DNA of 64,000 nt from CBEULR01 sp965544035 (GCA_965544035.1 CBEULR010000006.1:62001-126000); one strand, 5' to 3'; shown: positions 40,589 to 50,139, counted from the first letter of the stretch. Program-made: numbers and translations. Notes: a model not told the origin generated them from the sequence alone.

Positions 40589-42481
40589 TCACCTGTTCAA
40601 GAGACTGCCGATGTACCGCAGCAACTCATTGGCACACACCGGACAGTAGCCGTGCTCCGCAGTTAATTCGGCGCTCACCTGGTTGATCCGTCTAAGTTGT
40701 TCCGCATCGGGTGCGCGGGATGAGGTTGTGATCTTCACCACATCTTTCAAGTCGGTGAACAGCTTGCGCTCAATGGCCTCCTGCAGGCGTTTGTGGTTCC
40801 GGTACTCAAATCGTATCCCACGGCGGGCGTAGCTGGAGAGGCGGATCAGGATTTCCTCACGGAAGCTCCGCTTGGCGTTCTCAGACACTCCGATCTGCTC
40901 CTCGATTGACCGCATCAGTTCTTCGTCGGGTTCGAGTTCCTCATCGGTGATCGGATCGCGCAGGCGTACACCGTTGCAGTATGCCTCCAGGTTATCCAGA
41001 TAGTTGTCGAATATGATTCGGGCCGCTTCTTCGTAAGAGCGCACGAAGGCCTTTTGGACCTCCCGCTTGGCCATCTCATCATACTCCCTGCGGACGACGG
41101 AAATAATGTTAAGATACCTCTCTCTCTCTTCACGCCCGATGGAGGGATGCTGGTCCAAACCGTCCTTCAAGGCCCGCAACACGTCCAGCGCATTCACACA
41201 TCCCGTTTCACTGCGAATCAGAACCGATGAAAGACGGTTGACGACATACCGCGGATCAACCCCGGTCATGCCTTCGTCCGGATCCTCGGCCCGCAGTTCC
41301 GGGACGTCCTGCAGACTATAGCCCTCGGTTTCCTCGCCGTCGTAGAGTTTCATCTTGGTCAGGGCGTCAACACCCTTCCGGGATTCCTTCAGCCGGGACA
41401 GTACCGAAAACATCGCCGCCACCCGCAGCGCGTGGGGCGCGATATGCACACCGCGAATATCGCTCTGGCCGATGAGCTTCTCATAAATCTTGATCTCTTC
41501 ACTCACCCGGAGATTGTAGGGAATCTTGACCACAATCATCCTGGAAACCAGGGCTTCATTCTTGCGGTTGCTGATAAAGGCTCTGTATTCGGCCTCGTTC
41601 GTATGGGCCACGATGAGTTCATCTGCGGAGATGAGTGCATACCTCCCCGCCTTAAAATTCCCTTCCTGCGACAGGCTCAGGAGGTTCCACAAAAACTTCT
41701 CATCCAGCTTCAAGAGTTCCTGAAACTCCATCAGACCACGGTTGGCGATATTGAGCTCTCCGTCGAAGCGGTAGGCACGGGGATCGGATTCGGCACCGTA
41801 TTCGGCAATCGTCGAAAAGTCGATGCTGCCGGTCAGCTCCGCAATATCCTGCGACTTCGGATCGGAAGGAGAAAAAGTGCCGATCCCGACACGGTTTTCC
41901 TCGGAGAGCAGGATGCGCTCGACCGGGACATCTTCAATCCGCCCCTCATACTCGGTCTGGAGGCGCAGGCGACAGGACGGGCAGAGTTCACCCTCCACCC
42001 TCACCCCGTACTCCCTCTCAAAAACGGGACGCAGCTCCCGCGGGATCAGGTGGAGCGGCTCCTCATGCATAGGACATCCCTTGATCGCGTACACCGCCCC
42101 GTCCGGCGTACGGCTGTACTGTTCAAGACCGCGTTTCAGGAGAGTGACCAGGGTTGACTTGCCGCCGCTGACCGGCCCCATCAGCAGCAGGATGCGCTTG
42201 CGCACATCGAGCCGCCGCGCCGCGGGGTGAAAATAATCCTCAACCAGCCTCTCCAGTGTCTCGTCCAGCCCAAACAGCTCACGGTCGAAGAACTTGTATC
42301 GTTTAATACCGCCCCTCTCCTCAACACCGGCCGCCCTAATCATATTGTAAATGCGGGAGTGCGCAAGCTGGGTGACCTGCGGTTTCTCGCGAACCAGTTC
42401 CAGATAGTCTGCGAATGAACCTTCCCAGGCCAATTCCTCTTCCTGCCTGCGAAACGATTCCAGGTGTCTGAAGAAGTTCAA
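40589..42481 (-). CDS. prkA: PrkA family serine protein kinase / AAA+ protein
   Basis: 630-residue protein, equivalent to Bacillus PrkA and E. coli YeaG. The N-terminal AAA+ module has Walker A MGPVSGGKST at 101-110 and a Cys-rich finger-like segment (CPMHEEPLHLIP; CPSCRLRL). The C-terminal part (about 380-610) is the PrkA domain, weakly kinase-like. In Bacillus it affects sporulation through sigma-K-dependent genes. The leader upstream carries a terminator-like hairpin. Confidence 0.95.
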   Translation of the reverse strand: MNFFRHLESFRRQEEELAWEGSFADYLELVREKPQVTQLAHSRIYNMIRAAGVEERGGIKRYKFFDRELFGLDETLERLVEDYFHPAARRLDVRKRILLLMGPVSGGKSTLVTLLKRGLEQYSRTPDGAVYAIKGCPMHEEPLHLIPRELRPVFEREYGVRVEGELCPSCRLRLQTEYEGRIEDVPVERILLSEENRVGIGTFSPSDPKSQDIAELTGSIDFSTIAEYGAESDPRAYRFDGELNIANRGLMEFQELLKLDEKFLWNLLSLSQEGNFKAGRYALISADELIVAHTNEAEYRAFISNRKNEALVSRMIVVKIPYNLRVSEEIKIYEKLIGQSDIRGVHIAPHALRVAAMFSVLSRLKESRKGVDALTKMKLYDGEETEGYSLQDVPELRAEDPDEGMTGVDPRYVVNRLSSVLIRSETGCVNALDVLRALKDGLDQHPSIGREERERYLNIISVVRREYDEMAKREVQKAFVRSYEEAARIIFDNYLDNLEAYCNGVRLRDPITDEELEPDEELMRSIEEQIGVSENAKRSFREEILIRLSSYARRGIRFEYRNHKRLQEAIERKLFTDLKDVVKITTSSRAPDAEQLRRINQVSAELTAEHGYCPVCANELLRYIGSLLNR

Positions 42482-42553
42482 ACATGCACCTCCCCTGACT
42501 CTTATTGCGATCCTCTACACCGGTCTTTAGCCCTAAATATATGCTCCGATACC

Positions 42554-42590
42554 GCGAAAAAGAAGAGCGGCCCCTTCTTCGGGGTCGCTC
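42554..42590 (-). terminator. terminator-like hairpin in the prkA leader
   Basis: On the minus strand a 10-bp stem GAGCGACCCC/GGGGCCGCTC (one G-U) is followed by TTCTTTTTCG. No minus-strand gene ends here: the next feature upstream is a divergent plus-strand gene. So it is either an attenuator of prkA or ends an unannotated short transcript. Confidence 0.65.
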
Positions 42591-42660
42591 GACACCAGCT
42601 GCGCCGACCGAGATAAGTGGCAAGACCTGACACAAAGCCTATTATGCACCAATAGAGGTG

Positions 42661-42690
42661 TTGCATTGACATAACAAGCAACGATATAAT
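42661..42690 (+). promoter_or_regulatory. sigma-A promoter for the LysM protein
   Basis: TTGCAT (42661-42666) and perfect TATAAT (42685-42690) are 18 nt apart, 58 nt before the start codon. An overlapping TTGACA has unsuitable 13-nt spacing. Confidence 0.6.
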
Positions 42691-42748
42691 GTATAGCGAA
42701 CAACCGGACATCATTAGAACTGCTTCTACAACTCAAGGAAGTGACATA

Positions 42749-43798
42749 ATGCGCACGTCAGTTCTAGTTCTGTTTGCCATAGCCGCAATTTTGGGTACTC
42801 CTTTGCCATCCCCGGCCGACCAGTCAGCCAGTTTGGTGATCAACGGGCGAAAGATCACCGAAGAATCCCCCGTAATCCGGGACAGCCGAGCATTCGTGCC
42901 GCTCCGTCTGGTCTCTGAGAAACTGGGGGCGAAGGTTTACTGGGACCCGTCCCAACGCACCATAGATGTCGCCAACACGCATTCCGAGATCCGCTTGTTC
43001 CTGAACAGTCCGGTGGCCTTCCACAATGCCCGGCGCTTCACCCTGGACACCGCACCCTTCCTGATCGGAAACCGGACATATGTCCCGCTCCGCTTCGTGG
43101 CAAACGGGCTGGGCGCCAACGTACACTATGACCAGTCGAGCCGAACGGTCAGCATCAGCACCTCAAGCCATGCCCGGGTTTCCGCGCCGGGCCCGAATGT
43201 GCGGGAGTACTATGCCACGAGTGAGGATACCCTGTGGACCATCGCGCAAAAGTTCAACACAACCGTCCAGGCCATCATGAAAACCAATCGCCTGAATTCG
43301 GACCTGATTACACCCGGTCAGCTTCTGTTTATCCCGACAGACGGAAGGGCTGTCAACACCGCCTCGCGAAGCCTTCCGGTGGGACAGGCCCGTCCCGGCT
43401 GCGGTGAACTGCTGGAATGGAAATACGCCAACTGGCTGTTTAACCACCACAGCACGGCCGTCATTCACGACCTCTGGTCCGGAAAACGCTTCCGCGTCTT
43501 CCGTATCGGGGGCGGTCTGCACGCCGACTGCGAACCGCTGACCGCCCAGGACACCGCGGTGATGAAATCGGTCTACGGCGGACAGTGGAGCTGGAACACC
43601 CGACCGGTCATCGTCGAGGTCGAAGGCAGACGCCTGGCCGCCTCCATAAACGGAATGCCCCACGGATTCGACACCCTGCCGGATAACGGATTTAACGGCA
43701 TGTTTTGTGTCCATTTCTGGAAAAGCCGCAATCACAACACAGGACAGGAAAACCCCAACCATCAGCTCAATGTGCAGCGTGCCGCCGGACTGAAATAG
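42749..43798 (+). CDS. secreted LysM protein with copper-amine-oxidase-like stalk domain
   Basis: 349 aa. Signal peptide (about 1-24, MRTSVLVLFAIAAILGTPLP). Next comes a stalk domain of the Cu_amine_oxidN1 type with two repeats (RAFVPLRLVSEKLGAKVYWD and RTYVPLRFVANGLGANVHYD). A LysM domain (about 150-198, EDTLWTIAQKFNTTVQAIM) follows. The C-terminal 130 residues form a domain with conserved His and Cys (FNHHSTAVIHDLWSGKRF; GMFCVHFWKSRNH) that recurs in clostridial wall proteins and may be enzymatic. AAGGAAGTGA precedes the ATG. Likely peptidoglycan-bound. Confidence 0.82.
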   Translation: MRTSVLVLFAIAAILGTPLPSPADQSASLVINGRKITEESPVIRDSRAFVPLRLVSEKLGAKVYWDPSQRTIDVANTHSEIRLFLNSPVAFHNARRFTLDTAPFLIGNRTYVPLRFVANGLGANVHYDQSSRTVSISTSSHARVSAPGPNVREYYATSEDTLWTIAQKFNTTVQAIMKTNRLNSDLITPGQLLFIPTDGRAVNTASRSLPVGQARPGCGELLEWKYANWLFNHHSTAVIHDLWSGKRFRVFRIGGGLHADCEPLTAQDTAVMKSVYGGQWSWNTRPVIVEVEGRRLAASINGMPHGFDTLPDNGFNGMFCVHFWKSRNHNTGQENPNHQLNVQRAAGLK

Positions 43799-43887
43799 GA
43801 CAACAATCAACCTCACCGATTCGCCGGGAGATACATATTATGGCATCAAATGTACTCCCTACCACGTTTACCGGTGGAGGTTGAATC

Positions 43888-45645
43888 ATGAAGACACCCA
43901 TAAGAGCCCTTTTCTCAGCCATCCGCAGCTTGTTCGGCCGCAAACCCGAAGGCGGGGCGCAATTGGTCCCGGACCGCTTCCTGGTCAGATTCAAGGACGG
44001 TATCGCGGAAGACACCAGGTGTTCGATTAATGCGATCCACGGTTGCCGGCAGGTCGAATCAATCCCTGGAATCAACGTCCAGGTTCTGACCGTTCCCAAA
44101 GGCAGAACTCTGCACGACATGCTCAAGATCTACCAGCGCAATCCGCATGTGGAATTTGCCGAACCCGATTACATCGCCTATGCGGCCGTGATCCCGGACG
44201 ATCCCTACTTTCAAACCTACCAGAAGAGCCTGCACAAGATCGGTGCCCCCGCAGCCTGGGAGATAACCACAGGAAGCGCTGGGGTTACCGTCGCCGTATT
44301 GGATACCGGGGTGATGCTCACGCATGCAGATCTGTCGGGCAGGCTGGCAGATGGGTACGACTTTATCAACGACACGGATAGACCGGATGATGACAACGGA
44401 CACGGCACCGGGGTGGCCGGCGTCATCGGTGCGGTGACCAATAACGGACAGGGTATCGCCGGCATTACCTGGCAGAATCCGCTGATGCCGGTCAAAGTAC
44501 TGAATCGCAACGGGTCGGGCAACTACAGCGTTATCGCCAAAGGGATCATCTATGCGGCCGATCAGGGGGCAAGGGTCATCAACCTGAGTCTGGGCGGTTC
44601 TCAAAGCTCGGCAACGCTCAAACAGGCGATAGACTACGCCCAGCGCAAGAAGGCGGTGGTCGTCGCTGCGGCGGGGAATTCAAACGGACCGGTGCTATAT
44701 CCCGCGAAGTATCCGAACGTGATCGCCGTGGCTGCCGTCGACAACAGCGACCAGCGCGCGAGCTACTCCAATTACGGGCCGGAGGTATCGGTATCCGCCC
44801 CTGGGAACAACGTCTGGAGCACCACTCTGGGCGGCGATTACAGGCCCCACACCGGCACGTCCTTCGCCTGCCCCATGGTGGCCGGGCTGGCCGGTTTGAT
44901 TCTGAGCCTCAAGCCCGAACTCAGTCCCCATCAGGTAAGGGAGATTATCGAAAAGGGGGCCGTCGATCTGGGAAGCCCCGGCTGGGATAAGTACTACGGC
45001 TGGGGAAGGATCGACTTGGCGGCCTCACTTTCCGCGATCGGCAAAACCGCCACCCACCCACAGCCGGACCCCGCACCCGTCGTCCGTATCGCTTCTCCCG
45101 CTGCCGGATCTGTTGTCAGGGACGTCGTCAACATCGAGGCCGTGGTGCGCAAAGATGTTACGGTAAGCGGTGTGGAATTCCTGATCAACGAAGAGGTCGC
45201 GGCTTCTGTGAACCAAAGCCCCTACATTTATTCTTGGGATACGACCGCACTGGATGAGGGCAACTACCGGCTGCAGGCCGCCGTTTACCATCCCGACGAC
45301 AACCGGGTGGTCTCCGATCCCGTAAGTGTAAACGTGGTTCAATCCGGCCCGCTGGTGTTCACCGGCCGGGTTGACAGGAACAATAATCCACGCGCCACCC
45401 ATCGTTTCACCGTAAGCAGCGCCGGGCGTTTTGAGGCCACCCTGTCCTGGAGTTTGGGTTTTGCGGATTTGGATCTTTATCTGTATGATCCAAAGGGCAC
45501 CCTGATCAGGTCATCCACCGACTCTTCCTTCTGGAGACAGAAAGAGGTTATGTCGCTAAACCTGATCAGACCGGGATCTTACACCCTGGCCGTCACCGCC
45601 GCATCCGGGCGGGCTAATTACCGGCTGACGGTCATCCGTAAGTGA
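43888..45645 (+). CDS. subtilisin-like serine protease (S8) with PPC domain
   Basis: 585 aa. The catalytic triad is D139 (AVLDTGV), H172 (GHGTGVAG) and S325 (GTSFACPM), with oxyanion N264 (AAGNSNG). Residues about 27-98 form an I9-like inhibitor propeptide (PDRFLVRFKDG; VEFAEPDYIAY). After the catalytic domain come an Ig-like region (about 395-485) and a pre-peptidase C-terminal domain (RFEATLSWSLGFADLDLYLYDP). The N-terminus MKTPIRALFSAIRSLFGRKP lacks a convincing hydrophobic signal peptide, which is odd for this class. Good ribosome site (GGTGGAGG). Confidence 0.92.
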   Translation: MKTPIRALFSAIRSLFGRKPEGGAQLVPDRFLVRFKDGIAEDTRCSINAIHGCRQVESIPGINVQVLTVPKGRTLHDMLKIYQRNPHVEFAEPDYIAYAAVIPDDPYFQTYQKSLHKIGAPAAWEITTGSAGVTVAVLDTGVMLTHADLSGRLADGYDFINDTDRPDDDNGHGTGVAGVIGAVTNNGQGIAGITWQNPLMPVKVLNRNGSGNYSVIAKGIIYAADQGARVINLSLGGSQSSATLKQAIDYAQRKKAVVVAAAGNSNGPVLYPAKYPNVIAVAAVDNSDQRASYSNYGPEVSVSAPGNNVWSTTLGGDYRPHTGTSFACPMVAGLAGLILSLKPELSPHQVREIIEKGAVDLGSPGWDKYYGWGRIDLAASLSAIGKTATHPQPDPAPVVRIASPAAGSVVRDVVNIEAVVRKDVTVSGVEFLINEEVAASVNQSPYIYSWDTTALDEGNYRLQAAVYHPDDNRVVSDPVSVNVVQSGPLVFTGRVDRNNNPRATHRFTVSSAGRFEATLSWSLGFADLDLYLYDPKGTLIRSSTDSSFWRQKEVMSLNLIRPGSYTLAVTAASGRANYRLTVIRK

Positions 45646-45653
45646 CCGGCGGT

Positions 45654-47660
45654 TCAGGGCACCGCCAGGGTGCCCTTTTCCGCCAGGGTCGTCATGTCGT
45701 ATGCCTTGACCATACCGTCGGACAGGGTGTAGAGATTTTCACCGATGAAGAGAATGCGTTTGATATCAAGTTCGTGCGGACGGTGATCCTGTCCGGCCTT
45801 AAGGTAGTGCTCGCCCGTATGGTGTGTTAATCGCCCGCGCAGCTTGAATCCATCCTCGGAGGTCAGATGATAAACATAGGCGCCCTGGAAGGTGAAAGCA
45901 CCGTACTCCCAGGATGCGGCGGCATCAGGCCGCTGAACTTCGGCCACGGTGACCGGGAAGGCCAGCAGGCCCTTTTCTCTGCTGAACAACAGCGCCTTGT
46001 GGTTATTCAAGACCTCGGAATGGGTTCCGCGGTCCCCGATCCGGACGGCGTGCTTCTCCACCGGATTGCCGGCATCGGTCACATCAAAGAGTGCAATTTT
46101 CATCCCCTGTTCCCAGGCGAATCCCTGGCGGGTCACCGTCCCGTCGGGATTCTTCCGGACCGCCTCGACCGCGTCTTTCCCGAAACCAATCAGGTGATTC
46201 GCGTCGTAAGGATGCAGGTAGTTGCTGAATCCCGGAATCTTCAACGCTCCCAGAAGAGTCGGGTTGGACGGATCGGACAGATCGAACGCGAACAGCGGAT
46301 CAATGGTCTTGAAGGTGACCACGTAACCCCGGTCACCCATAAAACGGACGGAATAGATCCGTTCGCCCGGAGCGATATCCTTAATTTTCCCGGTAATGTT
46401 CAGATCCTTGTTCAGAACATACAGGCTGTTGGACCATTCGCCGCCCCACCGGCCGCCCTCGGTAACGGCTAACCGGAAATACCCGTCATACTCGTCCATT
46501 GAGAACTGGTTCAGCACGCTGCCGGGGACCTCCCCCTGTCCGCTGAAAACCAGCCGGGCGTTATCAAAGCTGAACCGGTAAATAGTAGTCTTATCCTCAG
46601 GGGGCAATACCGGCGGCATTATCTCCGCACTGACCCGTGATAGGGATGACACCCCGTCAATCTCGGCTATCGGAAGCGGAATCGGACGCGGAACGACCGG
46701 TCTGTGCTGGATCGTGGTAGCGGCCACATACAGGTTATCCCTGGAAGCATAGACGTTCTCGCCCGCTCCCAGATAAGCGCCCAGCTCCATCTTCCGGCCG
46801 CTGTCCAGATTAAAGGATGCCGCCAGCAGGTAGTTGGGGACCGAAAAACCGGGGAAATAGCAGATCTCCGTGCACGCAACGCGCTGATACCCGTCTCCCG
46901 CCGCCGTGTCCCGGTAGGCCGGTCTCAAATATTCCAGGTCTCCCCCGAACGGTTCACGAAGGAAATAATAATCCGGGTACTTGTTGGTGATCAGATAAAC
47001 GTTCTTGTCAATCTTGCGCGAGGTGAGATACCGGCCCTCAACCTCAATCTCGCGCAGTTGTTTAATGCTGTTTTTGTCCCGGACGTCAAAGACGACAGCC
47101 TTGGTCGTTTCGGCAAGCGGACCAATCCGGGCAACGCGGTCTTGCGCCGTGTCTCGATGGGCGTAGGACATCCCCACCACGACCAGATGCTCGCCATCCA
47201 CATACATCTCCCGGGGTTCGAAGGACTTGTCGGCAAAGCTGATTACCTTCTTCACGGCCATCTCACTCGCGGGAAGCGCCTGGATCACGATTACCCGCGA
47301 TCGGTTAACCTGGTAAATATACGCACCGTCCGTCTTGACAATATCGGCCTCGTCCACACCTTCTACCTGGATGTTGGTTCGAGAATAATCTGTCTCGTTT
47401 GCCGATGACTGCTCCATCTGTGGTGCGTCAGCCGCCGCACGCTCTACGGCGACTTCGGCACCGCCCACGCGCAGTGAATACGTATAGTAGTCACCATACT
47501 TAAGACTTTCCTCGATCAACCTTGCCAGTTCCGCACAGGATTTCACCCTCGGCAACTGATCCGCCGCCGGCGTCGGAGCTTCGGCGCTTCCGGCCGGTCC
47601 GGAAAACCCCAGCAGCAGCGTCAGCGCCGCGATACACAATAGACTGATCCATCTGTACAT
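45654..47660 (-). CDS. secreted beta-propeller protein
   Basis: 668 aa, with a signal peptide (about 1-26, ISLLCIAALTLLLGFSGPAGSA). The body is the COG4880-type beta-propeller, distantly related to WD40: NIQVEGVDEADIVKTDGAYIY is the diagnostic opening of this family. Repeated blade motifs follow (for example ISFADKSFEPREMYVDGEHLVVVG). A predicted peptidase inhibitor or binding role has been suggested for the family, but no activity is established. Convergent with the subtilase gene; the two genes share the terminator region. Confidence 0.88.
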   Translation of the reverse strand: MYRWISLLCIAALTLLLGFSGPAGSAEAPTPAADQLPRVKSCAELARLIEESLKYGDYYTYSLRVGGAEVAVERAAADAPQMEQSSANETDYSRTNIQVEGVDEADIVKTDGAYIYQVNRSRVIVIQALPASEMAVKKVISFADKSFEPREMYVDGEHLVVVGMSYAHRDTAQDRVARIGPLAETTKAVVFDVRDKNSIKQLREIEVEGRYLTSRKIDKNVYLITNKYPDYYFLREPFGGDLEYLRPAYRDTAAGDGYQRVACTEICYFPGFSVPNYLLAASFNLDSGRKMELGAYLGAGENVYASRDNLYVAATTIQHRPVVPRPIPLPIAEIDGVSSLSRVSAEIMPPVLPPEDKTTIYRFSFDNARLVFSGQGEVPGSVLNQFSMDEYDGYFRLAVTEGGRWGGEWSNSLYVLNKDLNITGKIKDIAPGERIYSVRFMGDRGYVVTFKTIDPLFAFDLSDPSNPTLLGALKIPGFSNYLHPYDANHLIGFGKDAVEAVRKNPDGTVTRQGFAWEQGMKIALFDVTDAGNPVEKHAVRIGDRGTHSEVLNNHKALLFSREKGLLAFPVTVAEVQRPDAAASWEYGAFTFQGAYVYHLTSEDGFKLRGRLTHHTGEHYLKAGQDHRPHELDIKRILFIGENLYTLSDGMVKAYDMTTLAEKGTLAVP
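45656..45679 (+). terminator. terminator of the subtilase gene
   Basis: GGGCACC/GGTGCCC stem with a 5-nt loop, then TTTT. It overlaps the last codons of the convergent beta-propeller gene. Confidence 0.75.
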
Positions 47661-47747
47661 CCGGCAACCCCCTCACAAGAAAAATTATCCAACTACCCTT
47701 TTGCCAGAAAGACGCGGTCTAAACCGAAATGGTTTTCGGTATAACAA

Positions 47748-47774
47748 AACCCGTTGAGCGGTTGTCAACGGGTT
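47748..47774 (-). terminator. terminator of the murT-gatD operon
   Basis: A perfect 10-bp inverted repeat AACCCGTTGA/TCAACGGGTT with a 7-nt loop; on the minus strand it runs into TTTTGTT. It lies 33 nt downstream of the small 40-aa gene. Confidence 0.75.
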
Positions 47775-47806
47775 ATCGCGCAAAAACGGATATTCCTCTT
47801 TTTCGG

Positions 47807-47929
47807 CTACTGCACCAGGGGCACCACGATATACGGGCGGTCATCCTCCAAGATGTCGGGCAGTTCTTCGGCGGACACAATGCGGTAGTTGACGTCATTG
47901 CCTTCGGACCAGGTCACCAGGTATTCCAT
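47807..47929 (-). CDS. hypothetical 40-aa protein
   Basis: A small frame starting at ATG 47929 after a GGGAGCGGGAG ribosome site. The product is acidic and soluble: MEYLVTWSEGNDVNYRI, then EELPDILEDDRPYIVVPLVQ. It lies between gatD and the terminator at 47748-47774, so it would be the last gene of the murT-gatD transcript. It resembles the short 'MEYLVTW' type unannotated proteins only in general form; no family recognised. Confidence 0.55.
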   Translation of the reverse strand: MEYLVTWSEGNDVNYRIVSAEELPDILEDDRPYIVVPLVQ

Positions 47930-48042
47930 ATGCTCCCGCTCCCTTCCGGCCGGATCATGTATACCTTATACTTTATACCTATCGTAACAAAGCGAAAGTC
48001 CGATGGCAAGAAGCGGCATGAGACCAATATGAAGAATATCCC

Positions 48043-48765
48043 TCAGACTTTGAGACGGGTCAGCATGGCCCGGTTGGCCGCTTCCTCAAGGGTATCGTCC
48101 AGAGGCTGCAGGAATGCCTCTTCTCCTTGCCGTTCAAGCGCCAACCTGATAAACAAGTCGGTCAGCGCCGGGTTCTTGGGCAGCAGCGGGCCGTGCAGGT
48201 ACGAACAAAAGACGTTCCGGTACCGGGCGCCCTCGGTTCCGTCCGTGCCGTTGTTTCCATACCCGGCCAGCACTTTGCCGAAGGGACGGATGTCTCCCAG
48301 GAAAGTCCGGCCGGCGTGGTTTTCAAAACCGGTGACCTTAACCATTCGCCCGGCGACCGGCACCTCGATCGCCACGTTCCCGACCAGCCGGTTGGTATCG
48401 GCCTGCGTGTAGAAGTCCAGCAGTTGTAACCCCGGAATTATCCGGCCGCCCAATGTGCGGTAGTAGCGGCCGAGAATCTGGTAACCGCCGCAGATCGCCA
48501 GGACGACCAGGCCATCCTCTATCGCTTCTCCCAAATTGTCGCGCCGGGCCGCCAGATCCCGGGCAATCAGATCCTGTTCGCGATCCGCCCCCCCACCTAT
48601 GAAGAGAAAGTCCGCGGCGCGAAAATCCACAGGATCGCCAAGATTGACCTCACGGATCCGGACCTCGATCCCCCGCCACTCGCAGCGGCGCCGAAAGGCG
48701 ATGACATTTCCCCGGTCTCCGTAAAGATTCAGTATTTCGGGGTAGAGATGACAGACGGTGAGCAT
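48043..48765 (-). CDS. gatD: lipid II isoglutaminyl synthase, glutaminase subunit GatD
   Basis: Class I glutamine amidotransferase of 240 aa in the CobB/CobQ-like group. It releases ammonia used by MurT to amidate D-Glu of lipid II. The start MLTVCHLYPEILNLYGDRGN is characteristic, the nucleophile Cys is in LAICGGYQILGRYY, and the C-terminal His is in FCSYLHGPLLPKNP. AGGAGG precedes the ATG. It follows murT by 9 nt; the pair is a conserved operon in Firmicutes and Actinobacteria. Confidence 0.95.
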   Translation of the reverse strand: MLTVCHLYPEILNLYGDRGNVIAFRRRCEWRGIEVRIREVNLGDPVDFRAADFLFIGGGADREQDLIARDLAARRDNLGEAIEDGLVVLAICGGYQILGRYYRTLGGRIIPGLQLLDFYTQADTNRLVGNVAIEVPVAGRMVKVTGFENHAGRTFLGDIRPFGKVLAGYGNNGTDGTEGARYRNVFCSYLHGPLLPKNPALTDLFIRLALERQGEEAFLQPLDDTLEEAANRAMLTRLKV

Positions 48766-48774
48766 GAGCCCCTC

Positions 48775-50139
48775 CTATTTTCCATCGGCCAGCATTCTCA
48801 GAGCCTTCACGGTGGGCTGAAGCGCGGTATAGCCGGCCAGCAGATAACCGGCGTCCGCCGAACCCCCGATCAGTTCCGACACGGCACGCTTGACGTCGGG
48901 CAGCGTGGTGATCATACTCACCGGTATCCCGGCGTACTTCAGACGCACGGCCATCTCCGCAGCACGCTGCCCGCTGCAGATATAGCGCTTGATCCCCGGG
49001 TCGGATTCGGCCAGTATCTCAAAATCCACATCCCAGAGCCACGAAATGTCGCGGCCGTCGGCCGCATTGTCGTTAATCGCGATGTACACATCCTTGCTGC
49101 CCGGGGCCGCGAGCAGGATGGCCAGATTCTCGTTAAAACCGGCCGGATTCTTGACCAGATTCAGGTAAAGGGGACGTCCCCGGTGACGAAAATGCTGCAG
49201 TCGGCCGGTTGCGGGCCGGTAATTCCGCAGGCGTTCCAGCGCCGATCCCGGTTCCAGACCGAGGCCTGCAACGGCAGCCAGGGCCGCAAGAGCATTGTAG
49301 AGGTTATAGAATCCCTGCACGGGCAGGGTCAGACGATAGTCCTCTCCTCCGATACGAACCCGACAGGACGTACCGTTAATCCCCGACACGGCTTCCCAAC
49401 CTTCGAAGCCCGGGTCCGGACGGGTGAATCTGCATCCCGGGCATTCATACAGCCCAAGCTGGCTGTAGTGGTAAAAAGAATAGGCCAGCGCAGCACCGCA
49501 CAGGGGACATAGGCGGGAGTCGCGCGACGCGCCCGACGTGTCCAGTACCCGCCCGTGGGGGGCCAGTCCATAGTACTCGGCGGACAAACCACCCAGGCCC
49601 AACTGCGCCACCAGCGGGTCGTCGGCATTCAGCACCAGCCTCGTCCGGGTCAGCCTCTTCAGCGCATCCCGGATAAAGGATACGGTCGTTTCCAATTCGC
49701 CGTAACGGTCAAGCTGGTCCCGGAAAAAATTGGTGACAACCACCATATCCGGCTTAACCTGACTGACCACCTTGGGAAGACTGGCCTCGTCCACTTCCAA
49801 TGTCGCGTAGTCGAATGTGTATCCGGGGTTTATCCCGGCACTGCGCACGAAGGCGGTCGCGATCCCGGGCAGCATATTGGCGCCTTCCCGGTTGATGACC
49901 ACGCTGTGTCCCGCAGCGGCAAGCATAGCCGCAATCATATGGTTGGTCGTTGTCTTGCCGTTCGTTCCGGTAACCAGCACCGTGCCCCTCCTCGCCCGTG
50001 CGGTCAGCTCCCTGAGCATACCCGGAAAAACCCGCAGGGCAACCCGTCCCGGAAGCGACGAGCCTTGGTGCCCGAATATCCGGGAGAGACCGGCGGTCAT
50101 TTTCCCCGCCCAGACGGCGGCACACAAACGAAGCGGCAA
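48775..50139 (-). CDS. murT: lipid II isoglutaminyl synthase, ligase subunit MurT
   Basis: Mur-ligase-family enzyme that, with GatD, converts D-isoglutamate in lipid II to isoglutamine. P-loop VLVTGTNGKTTTNHMIA. A Cys4 zinc-ribbon insert (CPLCGAALAYSF and YECPGC) is typical of MurT. The C-terminal DUF1727 region contains NLVKNPAGFNENL. TTG 50139 (MPLRLCAAVWAGK) is chosen as the start because of the G-rich ribosome site just before it; GTG 50166 would add nine unlikely residues. About 454 aa. Confidence 0.93.
   Translation of the reverse strand: MPLRLCAAVWAGKMTAGLSRIFGHQGSSLPGRVALRVFPGMLRELTARARRGTVLVTGTNGKTTTNHMIAAMLAAAGHSVVINREGANMLPGIATAFVRSAGINPGYTFDYATLEVDEASLPKVVSQVKPDMVVVTNFFRDQLDRYGELETTVSFIRDALKRLTRTRLVLNADDPLVAQLGLGGLSAEYYGLAPHGRVLDTSGASRDSRLCPLCGAALAYSFYHYSQLGLYECPGCRFTRPDPGFEGWEAVSGINGTSCRVRIGGEDYRLTLPVQGFYNLYNALAALAAVAGLGLEPGSALERLRNYRPATGRLQHFRHRGRPLYLNLVKNPAGFNENLAILLAAPGSKDVYIAINDNAADGRDISWLWDVDFEILAESDPGIKRYICSGQRAAEMAVRLKYAGIPVSMITTLPDVKRAVSELIGGSADAGYLLAGYTALQPTVKALRMLADGK

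Noticed and set aside
42502..42714. A 70-aa minus-strand frame with a hydrophobic stretch upstream of prkA
   Set aside because: No ribosome site, and it runs through the terminator hairpin at 42554-42590; considered a leader-region artefact.
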